NCBI GenBank assembly: GCA_910579145.1
Contig: CAJTTQ010000036.1
Location: forward strand, 1-24,306
Length of the DNA: 24,306 nt
Reading direction: 5' to 3'
Source: an uncultured Eubacterium sp.
GTDB lineage: Bacteria; Bacillota; Clostridia; Lachnospirales; Lachnospiraceae
The notes below the pieces were generated by a model, which was not told the DNA's origin, made no database searches, and worked only from the letters and a program-made list of their open reading frames with translations. The first letter of the stretch is position 1; each line of letters begins with the position of its first letter. Below are positions 14,987 to 22,659 of this stretch, piece after piece. The position numbers and the translations under genes are program-made.

Positions 14987-15388
14987 CTACCACACGAACG
15001 CCAGCACTTCGCCGCCGACATTCATTTTCCTTGCTTCCTTGTCCGTGAGCACACCCTTGTTCGTGGAAACAATGGCGATGCCAAGTCCGCCGAGAACTTT
15101 CGGAAGTTCGTTTGCGTTGGCATATACACGGAGTCCTGGTTTAGAGATCCTCTTCAAACCAGAAATGATCTTTTCATTTTTGTCCTTGCCATATTTCAAT
15201 GTGATGTGGATTGCCTTGAATCCATCAACATCAATCAACTCAAAGTTTTTGATATACCCTTCCTTCAAAAGAATTTCTGCGATCGCAGTTTTCATTTTTG
15301 AAGCAGGAACATCAACGGTATCATGTTTCGCAGTATTTGCGTTACGGATTCTTGTAAGCATATCTGCAATAGGATCACTCATTGTCAT
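14987..15388 (-). CDS. rpsH: Small-subunit ribosomal protein S8
   Basis: S8 binds the central domain of 16S rRNA and is the known translational repressor of the spc operon in E. coli. The 133 residues start MTMSDPIADMLTRIRNANTA and end with the family motif STNKGVLTDKEARK and GGEVLAFVW. I choose ATG 15388, 8 nt behind AGGAGG; ATG 15382 is possible. It starts 13 nt after rpsZ. Confidence 0.98.
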   Translation of the reverse strand: MTMSDPIADMLTRIRNANTAKHDTVDVPASKMKTAIAEILLKEGYIKNFELIDVDGFKAIHITLKYGKDKNEKIISGLKRISKPGLRVYANANELPKVLGGLGIAIVSTNKGVLTDKEARKMNVGGEVLAFVW

Positions 15389-15401
15389 TTGATTTTCCTC
15401 C

Positions 15402-15587
15402 TTACCAACTGGCTTTCTTAACACCCGGGATCTGACCTTTATATGCTAACTCACGGAAGCAGATTCTGCAAATTCCGTATTTTCTCAAGTAAGCATGAGG
15501 ACGACCACAGATTTTACAACGGCTGTACTCTCTCGTGGAGAACTTTGCCGGACGCTGCTGCTTAATCTTCAAAGACTTTTTAGCCAT
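15402..15587 (-). CDS. rpsZ: Small-subunit ribosomal protein S14, zinc-binding type Z
   Basis: A 61-residue S14 with two CxxC pairs (CKIC at about 24-27 and CRIC at about 39-42, the latter in RKYGICRICFRE), the short zinc form found in Bacillota and Actinobacteria rather than the long zinc-free form. It belongs to the 30S head. Placed between rplE and rpsH as usual, with AGGAGG before the ATG. Confidence 0.97.
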   Translation of the reverse strand: MAKKSLKIKQQRPAKFSTREYSRCKICGRPHAYLRKYGICRICFRELAYKGQIPGVKKASW

Positions 15588-15602
15588 GAAAAACCCTCCT
15601 AA

Positions 15603-16142
15603 CTATTTCTTGAACGGCATACCAAACTGTGCCAACAATTCACGTGCTTCTTCGTCCGTATGGGCAGTTGTTACAAAGATAATGTCCATTCCTCTTACTT
15701 TGTCTACCTTGTCATACTCGATCTCCGGGAAAATCAACTGCTCTTTAATTCCGAGCGCATAGTTGCCACGGCCGTCAAACGCGTTTGGATTCACGCCTCT
15801 GAAGTCACGGACACGCGGAAGCGCCAGATTGACCAGACGGTCAACGAACTCATACATCTTCTCCCCGCGGAGCGTCACTTTGCAGCCGATCGGCTGGCCT
15901 TCACGAAGCTTGAAGTTTGCGACAGACTTTTTCGCCCTGGTAACGACAGCCTTCTGTCCTGTAATGATCTCAAGGTCGCTGATCGCAGTATCCAGCACCT
16001 TTGAATTTTCCTTTGCTTCACCAACGCCCATGTTGATCACAACTTTCTCGAGCTTTGGTACTTGCATTACATTTCCATATTCAAATTTTTTCTGCATACT
16101 AGGAACGATCTCGTTCAAGTATGTTTCTTTTAATCTACTCAC
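15603..16142 (-). CDS. rplE: Large-subunit ribosomal protein L5
   Basis: L5 binds 5S rRNA and contacts P-site tRNA in the central protuberance. The 179 residues contain QVPKLEKVVINMGVGEAKEN, FKLREGQPIGCKVTLRG and the ending GMDIIFVTTAHTDEEARELL, all typical. It starts 21 nt after rplX with GGAGGTAC upstream. Confidence 0.98.
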   Translation of the reverse strand: MSRLKETYLNEIVPSMQKKFEYGNVMQVPKLEKVVINMGVGEAKENSKVLDTAISDLEIITGQKAVVTRAKKSVANFKLREGQPIGCKVTLRGEKMYEFVDRLVNLALPRVRDFRGVNPNAFDGRGNYALGIKEQLIFPEIEYDKVDKVRGMDIIFVTTAHTDEEARELLAQFGMPFKK

Positions 16143-16163
16143 CTAAAGTACCTCCTCTCTCCA

Positions 16164-16472
16164 TTAATCAATCACTGCACCGGTAGCTTTTGCATAACGG
16201 ACTTTTGCTTTTCCGTCCTCGGTCTTAAATCCAATCCTCGTAACCTTCCCATCCACTACATACATTACGTTGGAAATATCAAATGCTGCTTCCTCTTCGA
16301 CAATTCCGCCTTTGGTATTAGACTGGTTCGGCTTCACATGCTTTTTCACCTTGTTTACGCCTTCTACCCTGACTTTTCCATCCTTTACTTCCAGGACTTT
16401 TCCTTCTTTACCTTTATCTACACCGGCAATAACCCGAACGGTATCACCTTTCTTTATTTTTGATGTTGCCAC
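16164..16472 (-). CDS. rplX: Large-subunit ribosomal protein L24
   Basis: L24 is an assembly initiator of the 50S subunit. The KOW motif is near the N-terminus (KKGDTVRVIAGVDKGKEGKV), followed by VEGVNKVKKHVKPNQ. Length 102 residues, normal. It starts 15 nt after rplN behind AAGGAGG. Confidence 0.98.
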   Translation of the reverse strand: MATSKIKKGDTVRVIAGVDKGKEGKVLEVKDGKVRVEGVNKVKKHVKPNQSNTKGGIVEEEAAFDISNVMYVVDGKVTRIGFKTEDGKAKVRYAKATGAVID

Positions 16473-16487
16473 TTCAGGAACACCTCC

Positions 16488-16856
16488 TTATAATACTTCT
16501 GGAGCCAGAGAAACAATCTTCATAAACTGTTTGTCTCTCAGCTCTCTAGCTACAGGTCCAAAAATACGGGTTCCCCTCGGGGTCTTGTCATCTTTAATGA
16601 TAACTGCCGCATTTTCATCAAAACGAATATAGGAACCGTCCGGACGACGGATCTCTTTTACTGTACGAACAACAACAGCTTTTACTACATCTCCTTTTTT
16701 AACAACTCCGCCTGGTGTTGCATCTTTGACCGTAGCAACGATGATATCGCCGACTGCTGCATATCTCCTGACAGAACCTCCGAGAACACGGATGCAGAGT
16801 AATTCTTTGGCACCTGTGTTATCAGCAACTTTCAGTCTCGTTTCCTGCTGTACCAT
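16488..16856 (-). CDS. rplN: Large-subunit ribosomal protein L14
   Basis: L14 forms part of the intersubunit bridge and pairs with L19. Reading from ATG 16856 gives 122 residues beginning MVQQETRLKVADNTGAKELL, the family's standard start, with GGVVKKGDVVKAVVVRT and ending FMKIVSLAPEVL. GGAGG lies 5 nt before this ATG. A longer frame to 16925 would overlap rpsQ and is not supported. Confidence 0.98.
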   Translation of the reverse strand: MVQQETRLKVADNTGAKELLCIRVLGGSVRRYAAVGDIIVATVKDATPGGVVKKGDVVKAVVVRTVKEIRRPDGSYIRFDENAAVIIKDDKTPRGTRIFGPVARELRDKQFMKIVSLAPEVL

Positions 16857-16888
16857 ATTAACCTCCATTCTCGCCTTCGCAAAAGCGA

Positions 16889-17143
16889 TCACTTTGCTTT
16901 TTCGATGATCTCCACAAGACGCCATCTCTTGTCTTTCGACAACGGCCTTGTTTCCATTACCTTTACTCTGTCACCAATGTTGCATTCATTCTGCTCGTCA
17001 TGAGCTTTCAATTTATAAGTTCTTTTCACAATCTTTCCATAAAGCGGATGTTTCACGTTGTCAACAACTGCTACAACGACCGTCTTATCCATCTTGTTAC
17101 TTACAACCTTACCTGTACGAGTCTTTCTAAGATTTCTTTCCAC
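16889..17143 (-). CDS. rpsQ: Small-subunit ribosomal protein S17
   Basis: A primary 16S rRNA-binding OB-fold protein of 84 residues. RKTRTGKVVSNKMDKTVVVA, HPLYGKIVKRTYKLKAHDE and RPLSKDKRWRLVEI are diagnostic. It lies 26 nt after rpmC and 32 nt before rplN, behind AAAGGAGG. Confidence 0.98.
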   Translation of the reverse strand: MERNLRKTRTGKVVSNKMDKTVVVAVVDNVKHPLYGKIVKRTYKLKAHDEQNECNIGDRVKVMETRPLSKDKRWRLVEIIEKAK

Positions 17144-17169
17144 AACAAAATCCTCCTTTCTTCGCCGAT

Positions 17170-17379
17170 CTAGTTAGCGGCCTTACGTTCCATAGACATC
17201 GCCGTCTGAATACGGGCTATGTTCCGTCTAACTTCTTTGATTCTGCTTGTATTGTCAAGTTGGTTTGTTGCGTTCTGGAATCTCAAATTGAACAATTCCT
17301 TCTTAGCAGCTACTAACTCGTCATTTAATTCCGCAAGTGATTTGCCTTTCAAACCATCTAAAAATTCTCTACTCTTCAC
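17170..17379 (-). CDS. rpmC: Large-subunit ribosomal protein L29
   Basis: A 69-residue coiled-coil protein by the exit tunnel, where SRP and trigger factor dock. KSLAELNDELVAAKKELFNL and RFQNATNQLDNTSRIKEVRR are typical. I place the start at GTG 17379, 8 nt behind AAGGAGG, giving MKSREFLDGL; a GTG three codons upstream abuts the ribosome-binding site. The gene overlaps the end of rplP by 11 nt, so the two are probably coupled in translation. Confidence 0.96.
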   Translation of the reverse strand: MKSREFLDGLKGKSLAELNDELVAAKKELFNLRFQNATNQLDNTSRIKEVRRNIARIQTAMSMERKAAN

Positions 17380-17806
17380 TGCCCGCACCTCCTTCTAAGT
17401 CTGCGCGTGAAACGATCTTGCATTTTACCGGCAGCTTATGTGTGGCAAGGCGAAGCGCCTCTCTCGCTACCTCTTCCGATACGCCGGCGATCTCGAACAT
17501 AACGCGCCCCGGCTTTACTACTGCAACCCAATATTCCAACGCACCTTTACCTTTACCCATTCGAGTTTCGGCTGGTGTCTTCGTAACCGGTTTGTCTGGG
17601 AAAATCTTGATCCATACTTTACCGCCACGCTTGATATAACGGGTCATGGCAACACGGGCTGCCTCTATCTGATTGGACTTGATCCAGGCCGGCTCTGTCG
17701 CGACGATACCAAACTCACCGTATGTGATCTTGTTTCCGCGTGTAGCCTTGCCTCTCATAGAACCACGAAACTGTTTACGACGTTTTACTCTCTTAGGCAT
17801 TAACAT
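17369..17806 (-). CDS. rplP: Large-subunit ribosomal protein L16
   Basis: L16 helps build the A-site tRNA region of the 50S subunit. The 145-residue protein contains MLMPKRVKRRKQFRGSMRGK, the segment TEPAWIKSNQIEAARVAMTR and PAETRMGKGKGALEYWVAVV. The start overlaps the rpsC stop by one base (TAATG); a second ATG two codons on is possible but the family usually begins MLMPKR. Confidence 0.98.
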   Translation of the reverse strand: MLMPKRVKRRKQFRGSMRGKATRGNKITYGEFGIVATEPAWIKSNQIEAARVAMTRYIKRGGKVWIKIFPDKPVTKTPAETRMGKGKGALEYWVAVVKPGRVMFEIAGVSEEVAREALRLATHKLPVKCKIVSRADLEGGAGSEE

Positions 17807-18504
17807 TATTTATCGCTCCCTTCCTTAGCACTGGCTTTCGCTGGTGAATTGTCTTTAGACGATTTTTCACCTTTGGTTGGAAGTACTTCTCCATGATAGA
17901 TCCATGTCTTCACACCGATCTTACCATACGTGGTATTTGCTTCTGCAAATCCGTAGTCAATGTCCGCACGCAGCGTCTGAAGCGGGATATTTCCCTCGCT
18001 GTAGAACTCCGTACGAGCCATATCCGCACCGCCGAGACGTCCGGAACATGCGGTTTTGATACCCTGCGCGCCGGCTTTCATCGCCCTGCCCATGCAGGAT
18101 TTCATCGCGCGGCGGAAGGAAATACGGTTTTCTAACTGCTGTGCGATATTCTCAGCTACAAGCTGCGCATCGCTGTCCGGTTTTTTCACTTCCTTAATAT
18201 CAACAAGGATCTTCTTCTCCGAAAACTTAACGAGTTCGCCTTTCAGCTTCTCAATCTCCGCGCCGCCTTTTCCGATCACTACACCAGGCTTCGCTGTATA
18301 TACGATCACTTTAATGCGTTCGCTCGTTCTCTCGATCTCGATTTTGGAAACACCTGCGTGATACAGTTTTTTCTTCAAGAACTCACGAATTTTATAATCT
18401 TCTACAAGATTATCAGCAAAATCTTCCGGTTCCGCAAACCATCTGGACTCCCAGTCTTTGATAATGCCGACTCTTAAACCATGAGGATTAACTTTTTGTC
18501 CCAT
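17806..18504 (-). CDS. rpsC: Small-subunit ribosomal protein S3
   Basis: S3 sits at the mRNA entry channel. MGQKVNPHGLRVGIIKDWES starts the protein, the KH domain GxxG loop is VVIGKGGAEIEKLKG (about 75-89), and the C-terminal domain has GRLGGADMARTEFYSEGNIP. The 232 residues end in a polar tail (KSSKDNSPAKASAKEGSDK) likely to be disordered and variable between species. It starts 15 nt after rplV behind AAAGGAG. Confidence 0.98.
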   Translation of the reverse strand: MGQKVNPHGLRVGIIKDWESRWFAEPEDFADNLVEDYKIREFLKKKLYHAGVSKIEIERTSERIKVIVYTAKPGVVIGKGGAEIEKLKGELVKFSEKKILVDIKEVKKPDSDAQLVAENIAQQLENRISFRRAMKSCMGRAMKAGAQGIKTACSGRLGGADMARTEFYSEGNIPLQTLRADIDYGFAEANTTYGKIGVKTWIYHGEVLPTKGEKSSKDNSPAKASAKEGSDK

Positions 18505-18519
18505 TGTTTTCTCCTTTCA

Positions 18520-18906
18520 CTATCTCTCATTCAAGATCACTGTAATATGGCTCATTCTCTTCTCAATGCGGTAAGCCGTACCACGAGCTCTTGGGCGAAT
18601 TCTCTTCATCGTCGTTGCCTTATTTGCAAAGCACTCTTCGACATAGAGAGTTTCCGGATCCATTCCATTATTATTTTCAGCATTTGCAATTGCAGATTTT
18701 AACAGTTTCTCAACTACAGATGACGCATACCTTGGATTGTAGGCCAATATACCGAGCGCGGTCTGAACATCCTTGCCGCGAATGGCATCCAGTACGAATG
18801 CCGCTTTCTGAGCGGATATTCTGGCGTATGACAGCTTGGCAGATGGTCTGGTATCTTTATTTTGGTTTCTTTCTTTCTTAATCTGTGATCTATGTCCTTT
18901 AGCCAC
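18520..18906 (-). CDS. rplV: Large-subunit ribosomal protein L22
   Basis: L22 lines the nascent-chain tunnel; changes in its beta-hairpin give macrolide resistance elsewhere. The 128 residues have a basic N-terminal extension (MAKGHRSQIKKERNQNKDTR), then AKLSYARISAQKAAFVLDAI and the hairpin RIRPRARGTAYRIEKRMSHI. The extension is slightly longer than in E. coli. There are 59 nt between rpsS and this gene, including the inverted repeat CAAAATT/AATTTTG; AAAGGAGG precedes the ATG. Confidence 0.97.
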   Translation of the reverse strand: MAKGHRSQIKKERNQNKDTRPSAKLSYARISAQKAAFVLDAIRGKDVQTALGILAYNPRYASSVVEKLLKSAIANAENNNGMDPETLYVEECFANKATTMKRIRPRARGTAYRIEKRMSHITVILNER

Positions 18907-18965
18907 GGATGAAACCTCCTTTCAAAATTACATCAATTTTGGTGTGAGCCGCTTATTCCTTCACT

Positions 18966-19241
18966 CTAGCGGCCTTTCTTTTCATCTTTACCATGTCCAC
19001 GGTAAGTTCTTGTCGAAACAAACTCTCCGAGCTTGTGTCCTACCATATCCTCGGTAATATATACAGGCACATGTTTTCTTCCGTCATGAACCGCGATGGT
19101 ATGGCCTACCATACTCGGGAAGATCGTCGAACGACGTGACCATGTTTTGATTACTTGTTTATCTCCACTTTCGTTCATGGCATCAATTTTCTTCAGCAGA
19201 TGCGCATCAGCGAATGGGCCTTTTTTTAATGAACGAGCCAT
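18966..19241 (-). CDS. rpsS: Small-subunit ribosomal protein S19
   Basis: S19 forms a complex with S13 in the 30S head. MARSLKKGPFADAHLLKKID, KTWSRRSTIFPSMVGHTIAV and HKLGEFVSTRTYRGHGKDEK are characteristic; 91 residues, a normal length. It is 29 nt after rplB with AAAGGAGG at the start. Confidence 0.98.
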   Translation of the reverse strand: MARSLKKGPFADAHLLKKIDAMNESGDKQVIKTWSRRSTIFPSMVGHTIAVHDGRKHVPVYITEDMVGHKLGEFVSTRTYRGHGKDEKKGR

Positions 19242-19270
19242 TCATTTACCTCCTTTTATTTGGGAAAAGC

Positions 19271-20116
19271 CTACTTCGCAAGTGCTTTTCCGTCTCTCCT
19301 ACGAACGATCATCTTATTTGACTGTTTGTTTTTCTTTCTCGTCTTCAGACCAAGAGCAGGCTTGCCCCACGGTGTACACGGACCTGGACGTCCGATTCCG
19401 GTCTTACCTTCACCACCGCCGTGCGGATGGTCATTCGGGTTCATAACCGAACCGCGGACCGTAGGACGGATACCCATATGACGTTTACGTCCCGCCTTAC
19501 CGATATTGATCAGGTTATGCTCTGCATTTCCGACCTGTCCAATCGTAGCGCGGCACACGATCGGCACCATTCTCATCTCACCGGAAGGCATACGGAGTGT
19601 CGCGTATTTTCCTTCTTTCGCCATAAGCTGCGCGCTGTTTCCAGCCGAACGGACAAACTGTCCGCCATGTCCCGGATGAAGCTCTACATTGTGTACAAGC
19701 GTACCAACCGGAATATCTTTCAGTTCCATGCAGTTTCCGACTCTGGCTTCTGCCGTCTCGCCATTCATTACCTGCTGTCCGACTTTTAAGCCGGCCGGTG
19801 CAAGAATATAAGCTTTTTCGCCGTCCGCATAGCAGATGAGCGCGATGTTTGCCGTTCTGTTCGGATCGTACTCAATACTTTTCACAACTGCTGGAATCCC
19901 ATCTTTATTTCTCTTAAAATCAATGATCCTGTATTTTCTTCTGGAACCGCCTCCGCGGTGTCTCACTGTGATCTTACCCTGCGCGTTACGCCCTGCGTTT
20001 TTCTTCAGGGACACGGTAAGGGATTTCTCAGGAGTAGACTTTGTAATTTCCGCAAAGTCCGAACCTGTCATCTGTCTCCTGGAAGGTGTATATGGGTTAA
20101 ATGTTTTAATTCCCAT
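19271..20116 (-). CDS. rplB: Large-subunit ribosomal protein L2
   Basis: L2 is needed for subunit association and the peptidyl-transferase centre. The 281 residues start MGIKTFNPYTPSRRQMTGSD, contain KRNKDGIPAVVKSIEYDPNR and GKAGRKRHMGIRPTVRGSVM, and end with the NPNDHPHGGGEGKTGIGRPG region holding the conserved histidine near the peptidyl-transferase site. Starts behind AAAGGAG, 15 nt after rplW. Confidence 0.98.
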   Translation of the reverse strand: MGIKTFNPYTPSRRQMTGSDFAEITKSTPEKSLTVSLKKNAGRNAQGKITVRHRGGGSRRKYRIIDFKRNKDGIPAVVKSIEYDPNRTANIALICYADGEKAYILAPAGLKVGQQVMNGETAEARVGNCMELKDIPVGTLVHNVELHPGHGGQFVRSAGNSAQLMAKEGKYATLRMPSGEMRMVPIVCRATIGQVGNAEHNLINIGKAGRKRHMGIRPTVRGSVMNPNDHPHGGGEGKTGIGRPGPCTPWGKPALGLKTRKKNKQSNKMIVRRRDGKALAK

Positions 20117-20131
20117 GAGTTACACTCCTTT

Positions 20132-20431
20132 CTATAATCCTTCAAATATTTCAATATCTGCGCTGTCCTCTGTCAACTGGACGATGGCTTTTTTCCTCTT
20201 CGCCGTCTTTCCTTTTGTCATACCACGTCTGCGTGTTTTTCCCTCGCAGTTCATCGTGTTAACCCTGGCAACCTTTGTCCCCGCGAACATTTTTTCTACC
20301 GCGTCCTTGATCTGGGACTTTGTTGCGTCCGTGTGTACATAGAATGTGTATTTTTTGTATTCCATTCCCGCCATCGACTTCTCGGTGATAACCGGTTCGG
20401 AAATAATGTCATAATATTTCAGATCTGCCAT
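20132..20431 (-). CDS. rplW: Large-subunit ribosomal protein L23
   Basis: L23 lies at the tunnel exit and docks trigger factor and SRP. YYDIISEPVITEKSMAGMEY, KYTFYVHTDATKSQIKDAVE and VNTMNCEGKTRRRGMTKGKT identify it; 99 residues. Its ATG shares one base with the rplD stop (TAATG), implying translational coupling with L4. Confidence 0.98.
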   Translation of the reverse strand: MADLKYYDIISEPVITEKSMAGMEYKKYTFYVHTDATKSQIKDAVEKMFAGTKVARVNTMNCEGKTRRRGMTKGKTAKRKKAIVQLTEDSADIEIFEGL

Positions 20432-21051
20432 TATGCGTACACCTCCTCGATTGCTGCAATGGCACTCTTCGTCATGATCACATTGTCATACTTGAGAATG
20501 TCATATACATTGATGGAGTTTGCGAATACTCCCCTGGCCGTCGGAATGTTGCGGACGGAAAGTGTCACATTTCTGCCCTCCGTGTCTACGACAACCAGTG
20601 CTTTTTTCATATCAAGGCCGTCAAGAAGCGTCTGGATCGTCTTTGTCTTCGGAGCATCCATCTCCATTCCCTCTACGACGATCAGCTTGTTCTCACTTAC
20701 CTTCGATGATAACGCCGCCTTCAGCGCTGCCACTTTTTCTTTCTTATTCATTTTGAACGAATAATCCCTCGGCACCGGAGCGAATACCATTCCGCCGCCT
20801 TTCCACTGCGGGGCACGGATCGAACCCTGTCTTGCGTGGCCGGTTCCTTTCTGCCTCCACGGTTTTCTTCCACCGCCTCGAACTTCGGAACGGGTTTTCG
20901 CTTTCTGTGTTCCCTGACGTTTGTTAGCGAGTTGCAACACAACTGCCATATGAACCAAATGCTCATTTACTGGTGCAGCAAAGATCGAATCGTTCAATTC
21001 CATCGTTCCTGTTTCTTTGCCTTCCATATTATAAACAGATACGCTTGCCAT
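20431..21051 (-). CDS. rplD: Large-subunit ribosomal protein L4
   Basis: L4 lines the exit tunnel; in E. coli it also represses the S10 operon by binding its leader. The 206 residues begin MASVSVYNMEGKETGTMELN and contain the tunnel loop KTRSEVRGGGRKPWRQKGTG and HARQGSIRAPQWKGGGMVF. ATG 21051, 9 nt after AGGAGG, is chosen; ATG 21060 directly touches the Shine-Dalgarno sequence. Whether the leader at 22277-22624 answers to L4 cannot be seen from sequence. Confidence 0.97.
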   Translation of the reverse strand: MASVSVYNMEGKETGTMELNDSIFAAPVNEHLVHMAVVLQLANKRQGTQKAKTRSEVRGGGRKPWRQKGTGHARQGSIRAPQWKGGGMVFAPVPRDYSFKMNKKEKVAALKAALSSKVSENKLIVVEGMEMDAPKTKTIQTLLDGLDMKKALVVVDTEGRNVTLSVRNIPTARGVFANSINVYDILKYDNVIMTKSAIAAIEEVYA

Positions 21052-21075
21052 CTGTGTCATCCTCCTTTCCGAAAG

Positions 21076-21705
21076 TTATGCCTTTACGGATTCTTTAATG
21101 ATTACGGTTGATTTCTTCGGCCCCGGTACAGCGCCTTTTACGAGAAGCAGATTGTCCTCTGCGTCCACTCTTACGATCTCAAGGTTCTGGACCGTAACTT
21201 TTACTGCGCCCATCTGGCCAGGCATTTTCTTGCCCTTAAATACTTTGCTGGGATCCGATGCAGAACCATTGGAACCCGCATGTCTATGGAATTTGGAGCC
21301 GTGACCCATCGGTCCGCGGGACTGTCCGTGGCGCTTGATGGCACCCTGGAATCCTTTACCCTTGCTCGTGGCCGTTACGTCGATCTTGTCACCGGCTTCA
21401 AAGATATCTACTTTGATTTCCTGTCCTAATTCATACTCCTCTGCATTGTCAAACTTAAACTCTGTGAGGAATCTCTTATTCTCCACTCCTGCTTTTGCAA
21501 AGTGTCCCTGTTTCGGCTTGTTCACCAACTTCTCACGAATGTCGCCAAAACCAACCTGTACTGCGCTGTATCCGTCCGTCTCCTCATTTTTGATCTGAGT
21601 TACGAAAACCGGGCCAGCCTCGAGCACAGTAACTGGTGTCAAAACACCGTCTTCGTTGAAAATCTGTGTCATTCCAACTTTTTTCGCTACGATAGCTTTT
21701 TTCAT
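21076..21705 (-). CDS. rplC: Large-subunit ribosomal protein L3
   Basis: An early 50S assembly protein reaching the peptidyl-transferase centre. MKKAIVAKKVGMTQIFNEDG, the 'W-finger' region KGFQGAIKRHGQSRGPMGHG and SDPSKVFKGKKMPGQMG, whose Gln is the residue methylated by PrmB in E. coli, are all present in 209 residues. It starts behind TAGGAGG, 256 nt after rpsJ, an unusually large gap for this position. Confidence 0.98.
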   Translation of the reverse strand: MKKAIVAKKVGMTQIFNEDGVLTPVTVLEAGPVFVTQIKNEETDGYSAVQVGFGDIREKLVNKPKQGHFAKAGVENKRFLTEFKFDNAEEYELGQEIKVDIFEAGDKIDVTATSKGKGFQGAIKRHGQSRGPMGHGSKFHRHAGSNGSASDPSKVFKGKKMPGQMGAVKVTVQNLEIVRVDAEDNLLLVKGAVPGPKKSTVIIKESVKA

Positions 21706-21961
21706 CTTCTTTACCTCCTAAATTTCTACAGCGGATTGTTTTCATAATTGTCCGTTCCTTCTTATATAGAAGGCAACCTGGAGCAAAAAGCGGAAAGCAA
21801 TCATCCTAGATGGTAACGCCTCGTTCTGAACCGGAAAACGGGTTACCTGTTAGGACCGGGGGACTGTCTTACCACCCCGTATGTTTTTGGGTTTTTACCA
21901 AATGCTTTTCTCTCAAGTTTGTGTCACCAAACTTGTAATGAATCGAGCCTGCTCGATTCTA
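21706..21961 (-). other. Hairpin-rich spacer between rpsJ and rplC
   Basis: No gene is seen in these 256 nt. In RNA sense, going downstream from rpsJ, the stems are GAATCGAG/CTCGATTC (21940-21959), CAAGTTTG/CAAACTTG (21914-21935), GGGG/CCCC near 21860-21880, GGTAAC/GTTACC (about 21810-21847) with inner AACC/GGTT pairing, and CCTTCT/AGAAGG (about 21757-21773). No T tract marks a terminator and no promoter stands out. It looks like a structured RNA region within the message. Confidence 0.55.
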
Positions 21962-22276
21962 TTACTTCATTTTTATATCAATTGCAACCCCAGCAGGCAT
22001 TTCCAAACGGGATAACGCATCTACTGTCTTCTGTGATGGCTTCAGCACATCGATCAGTCTTTTATGTGTTCTCTGCTCAAACTGCTCTCTGGAGTCTTTG
22101 TACTTGTGTACCGCACGAAGGATCGTGATGATCTCTTTCTTCGTCGGAAGTGGTACAGGTCCACTCACCTTTGCTCCTGTTTTCTTCACAGTTTCGATCA
22201 GCTTTGCAGCTGCAAAATCGATCAGTTGATGATCGTATGCTTTTAAAATGATCCTCATTGTCTGTTGACTTGCCAT
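21962..22276 (-). CDS. rpsJ: Small-subunit ribosomal protein S10
   Basis: S10 belongs to the 30S head and also acts as NusE in antitermination. Reading from ATG 22276 behind AAAGGAGG gives 104 residues beginning MASQQTMRIILKAYDHQLID, the standard start, with VSGPVPLPTKKE and THKRLIDVLKPSQKTVDAL. The frame continues upstream to 22342, but that would place the leader RNA in the coding sequence. First gene of the S10-spc transcript; the fusA/tuf genes often found ahead of it are missing. Confidence 0.98.
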   Translation of the reverse strand: MASQQTMRIILKAYDHQLIDFAAAKLIETVKKTGAKVSGPVPLPTKKEIITILRAVHKYKDSREQFEQRTHKRLIDVLKPSQKTVDALSRLEMPAGVAIDIKMK

Positions 22277-22456
22277 AAAAAAAGCCGCCTCCTTTTCGTA
22301 CTTATAATATGATAGTACGACAAGTGGTGACTGTACACTCATCCGTGTGTGTCATGCCGGTTCTTACAAAAGTGCCATCCTCGGATGACATATCACATGC
22401 TTGTGATCCTTTTTTGCACACACTTATATGGTTCGTACAGTGACTTGCCGTCAGGT
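22277..22456 (-). ncRNA. Candidate structured leader RNA of the S10 operon
   Basis: Between the putative small ORF and rpsJ the RNA sense strand contains nested pairing: GTGTGTG (22417-22423) can pair with CACACAC (22345-22351), enclosing the hairpins ATCACA/TGTGAT (22392-22407) and CATC/GATG (22376-22387); near the ribosome-binding site CGTACT pairs with AGTACG (22297-22319). A long-range stem with two inner hairpins is typical of ribosomal-protein leaders. I do not recognise it as the E. coli L4-responsive leader or another named family. Confidence 0.5.
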
Positions 22457-22615
22457 TTACCGACCCCGGCATCCCGGCGTTTCTTCCACACCGGTCGGAA
22501 TTTTTATATCCCCGCCGAAATCTCTTGACATTCGCTCCACGGAAAACCCATCAGGAATCTCATCTTCGCAGATAAGAGCCGCTACGATGGCAACCTCACG
22601 CTTCTTCGCTATCAT
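22457..22615 (-). CDS. Possible 52-codon leader ORF at the start of the S10 transcript
   Basis: ATG 22615 is about 9-10 nt beyond the predicted transcription start and opens 52 codons to TAA 22457-22459. The product would begin MIAKKREVAIVAALICEDEI and include PDGFSVERMSRDFGG. There is an in-frame stop just upstream and no Shine-Dalgarno sequence, so translation would be near-leaderless. The composition is protein-like and I know no homologue. The 3' end of the ORF overlaps a hairpin (CCGACCGG with CCGGGGTCGG). Chance is not excluded. Confidence 0.3.
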   Translation of the reverse strand: MIAKKREVAIVAALICEDEIPDGFSVERMSRDFGGDIKIPTGVEETPGCRGR

Positions 22616-22630
22616 GTCACAGCACTAGCC

Positions 22631-22659
22631 ATTATACACCAGGTTTCTCGAAAATGCAA
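22631..22659 (-). promoter_or_regulatory. Vegetative sigma promoter of the S10-spc operon
   Basis: On the minus strand TTGCAT (22654-22659), a 17-nt spacer and a perfect TATAAT (22631-22636). Upstream the strand reads AAAAAGTGC directly before the -35, preceded by further A/T-rich sequence like an UP element. Predicted start near 22624, giving a leader of about 350 nt. Confidence 0.85.

Noticed and set aside
22428..22628. Plus-strand ORF of 66 codons in the S10 leader
   Set aside because: Antisense to the leader and reading toward the S10 promoter; no ribosome-binding site and no family match.
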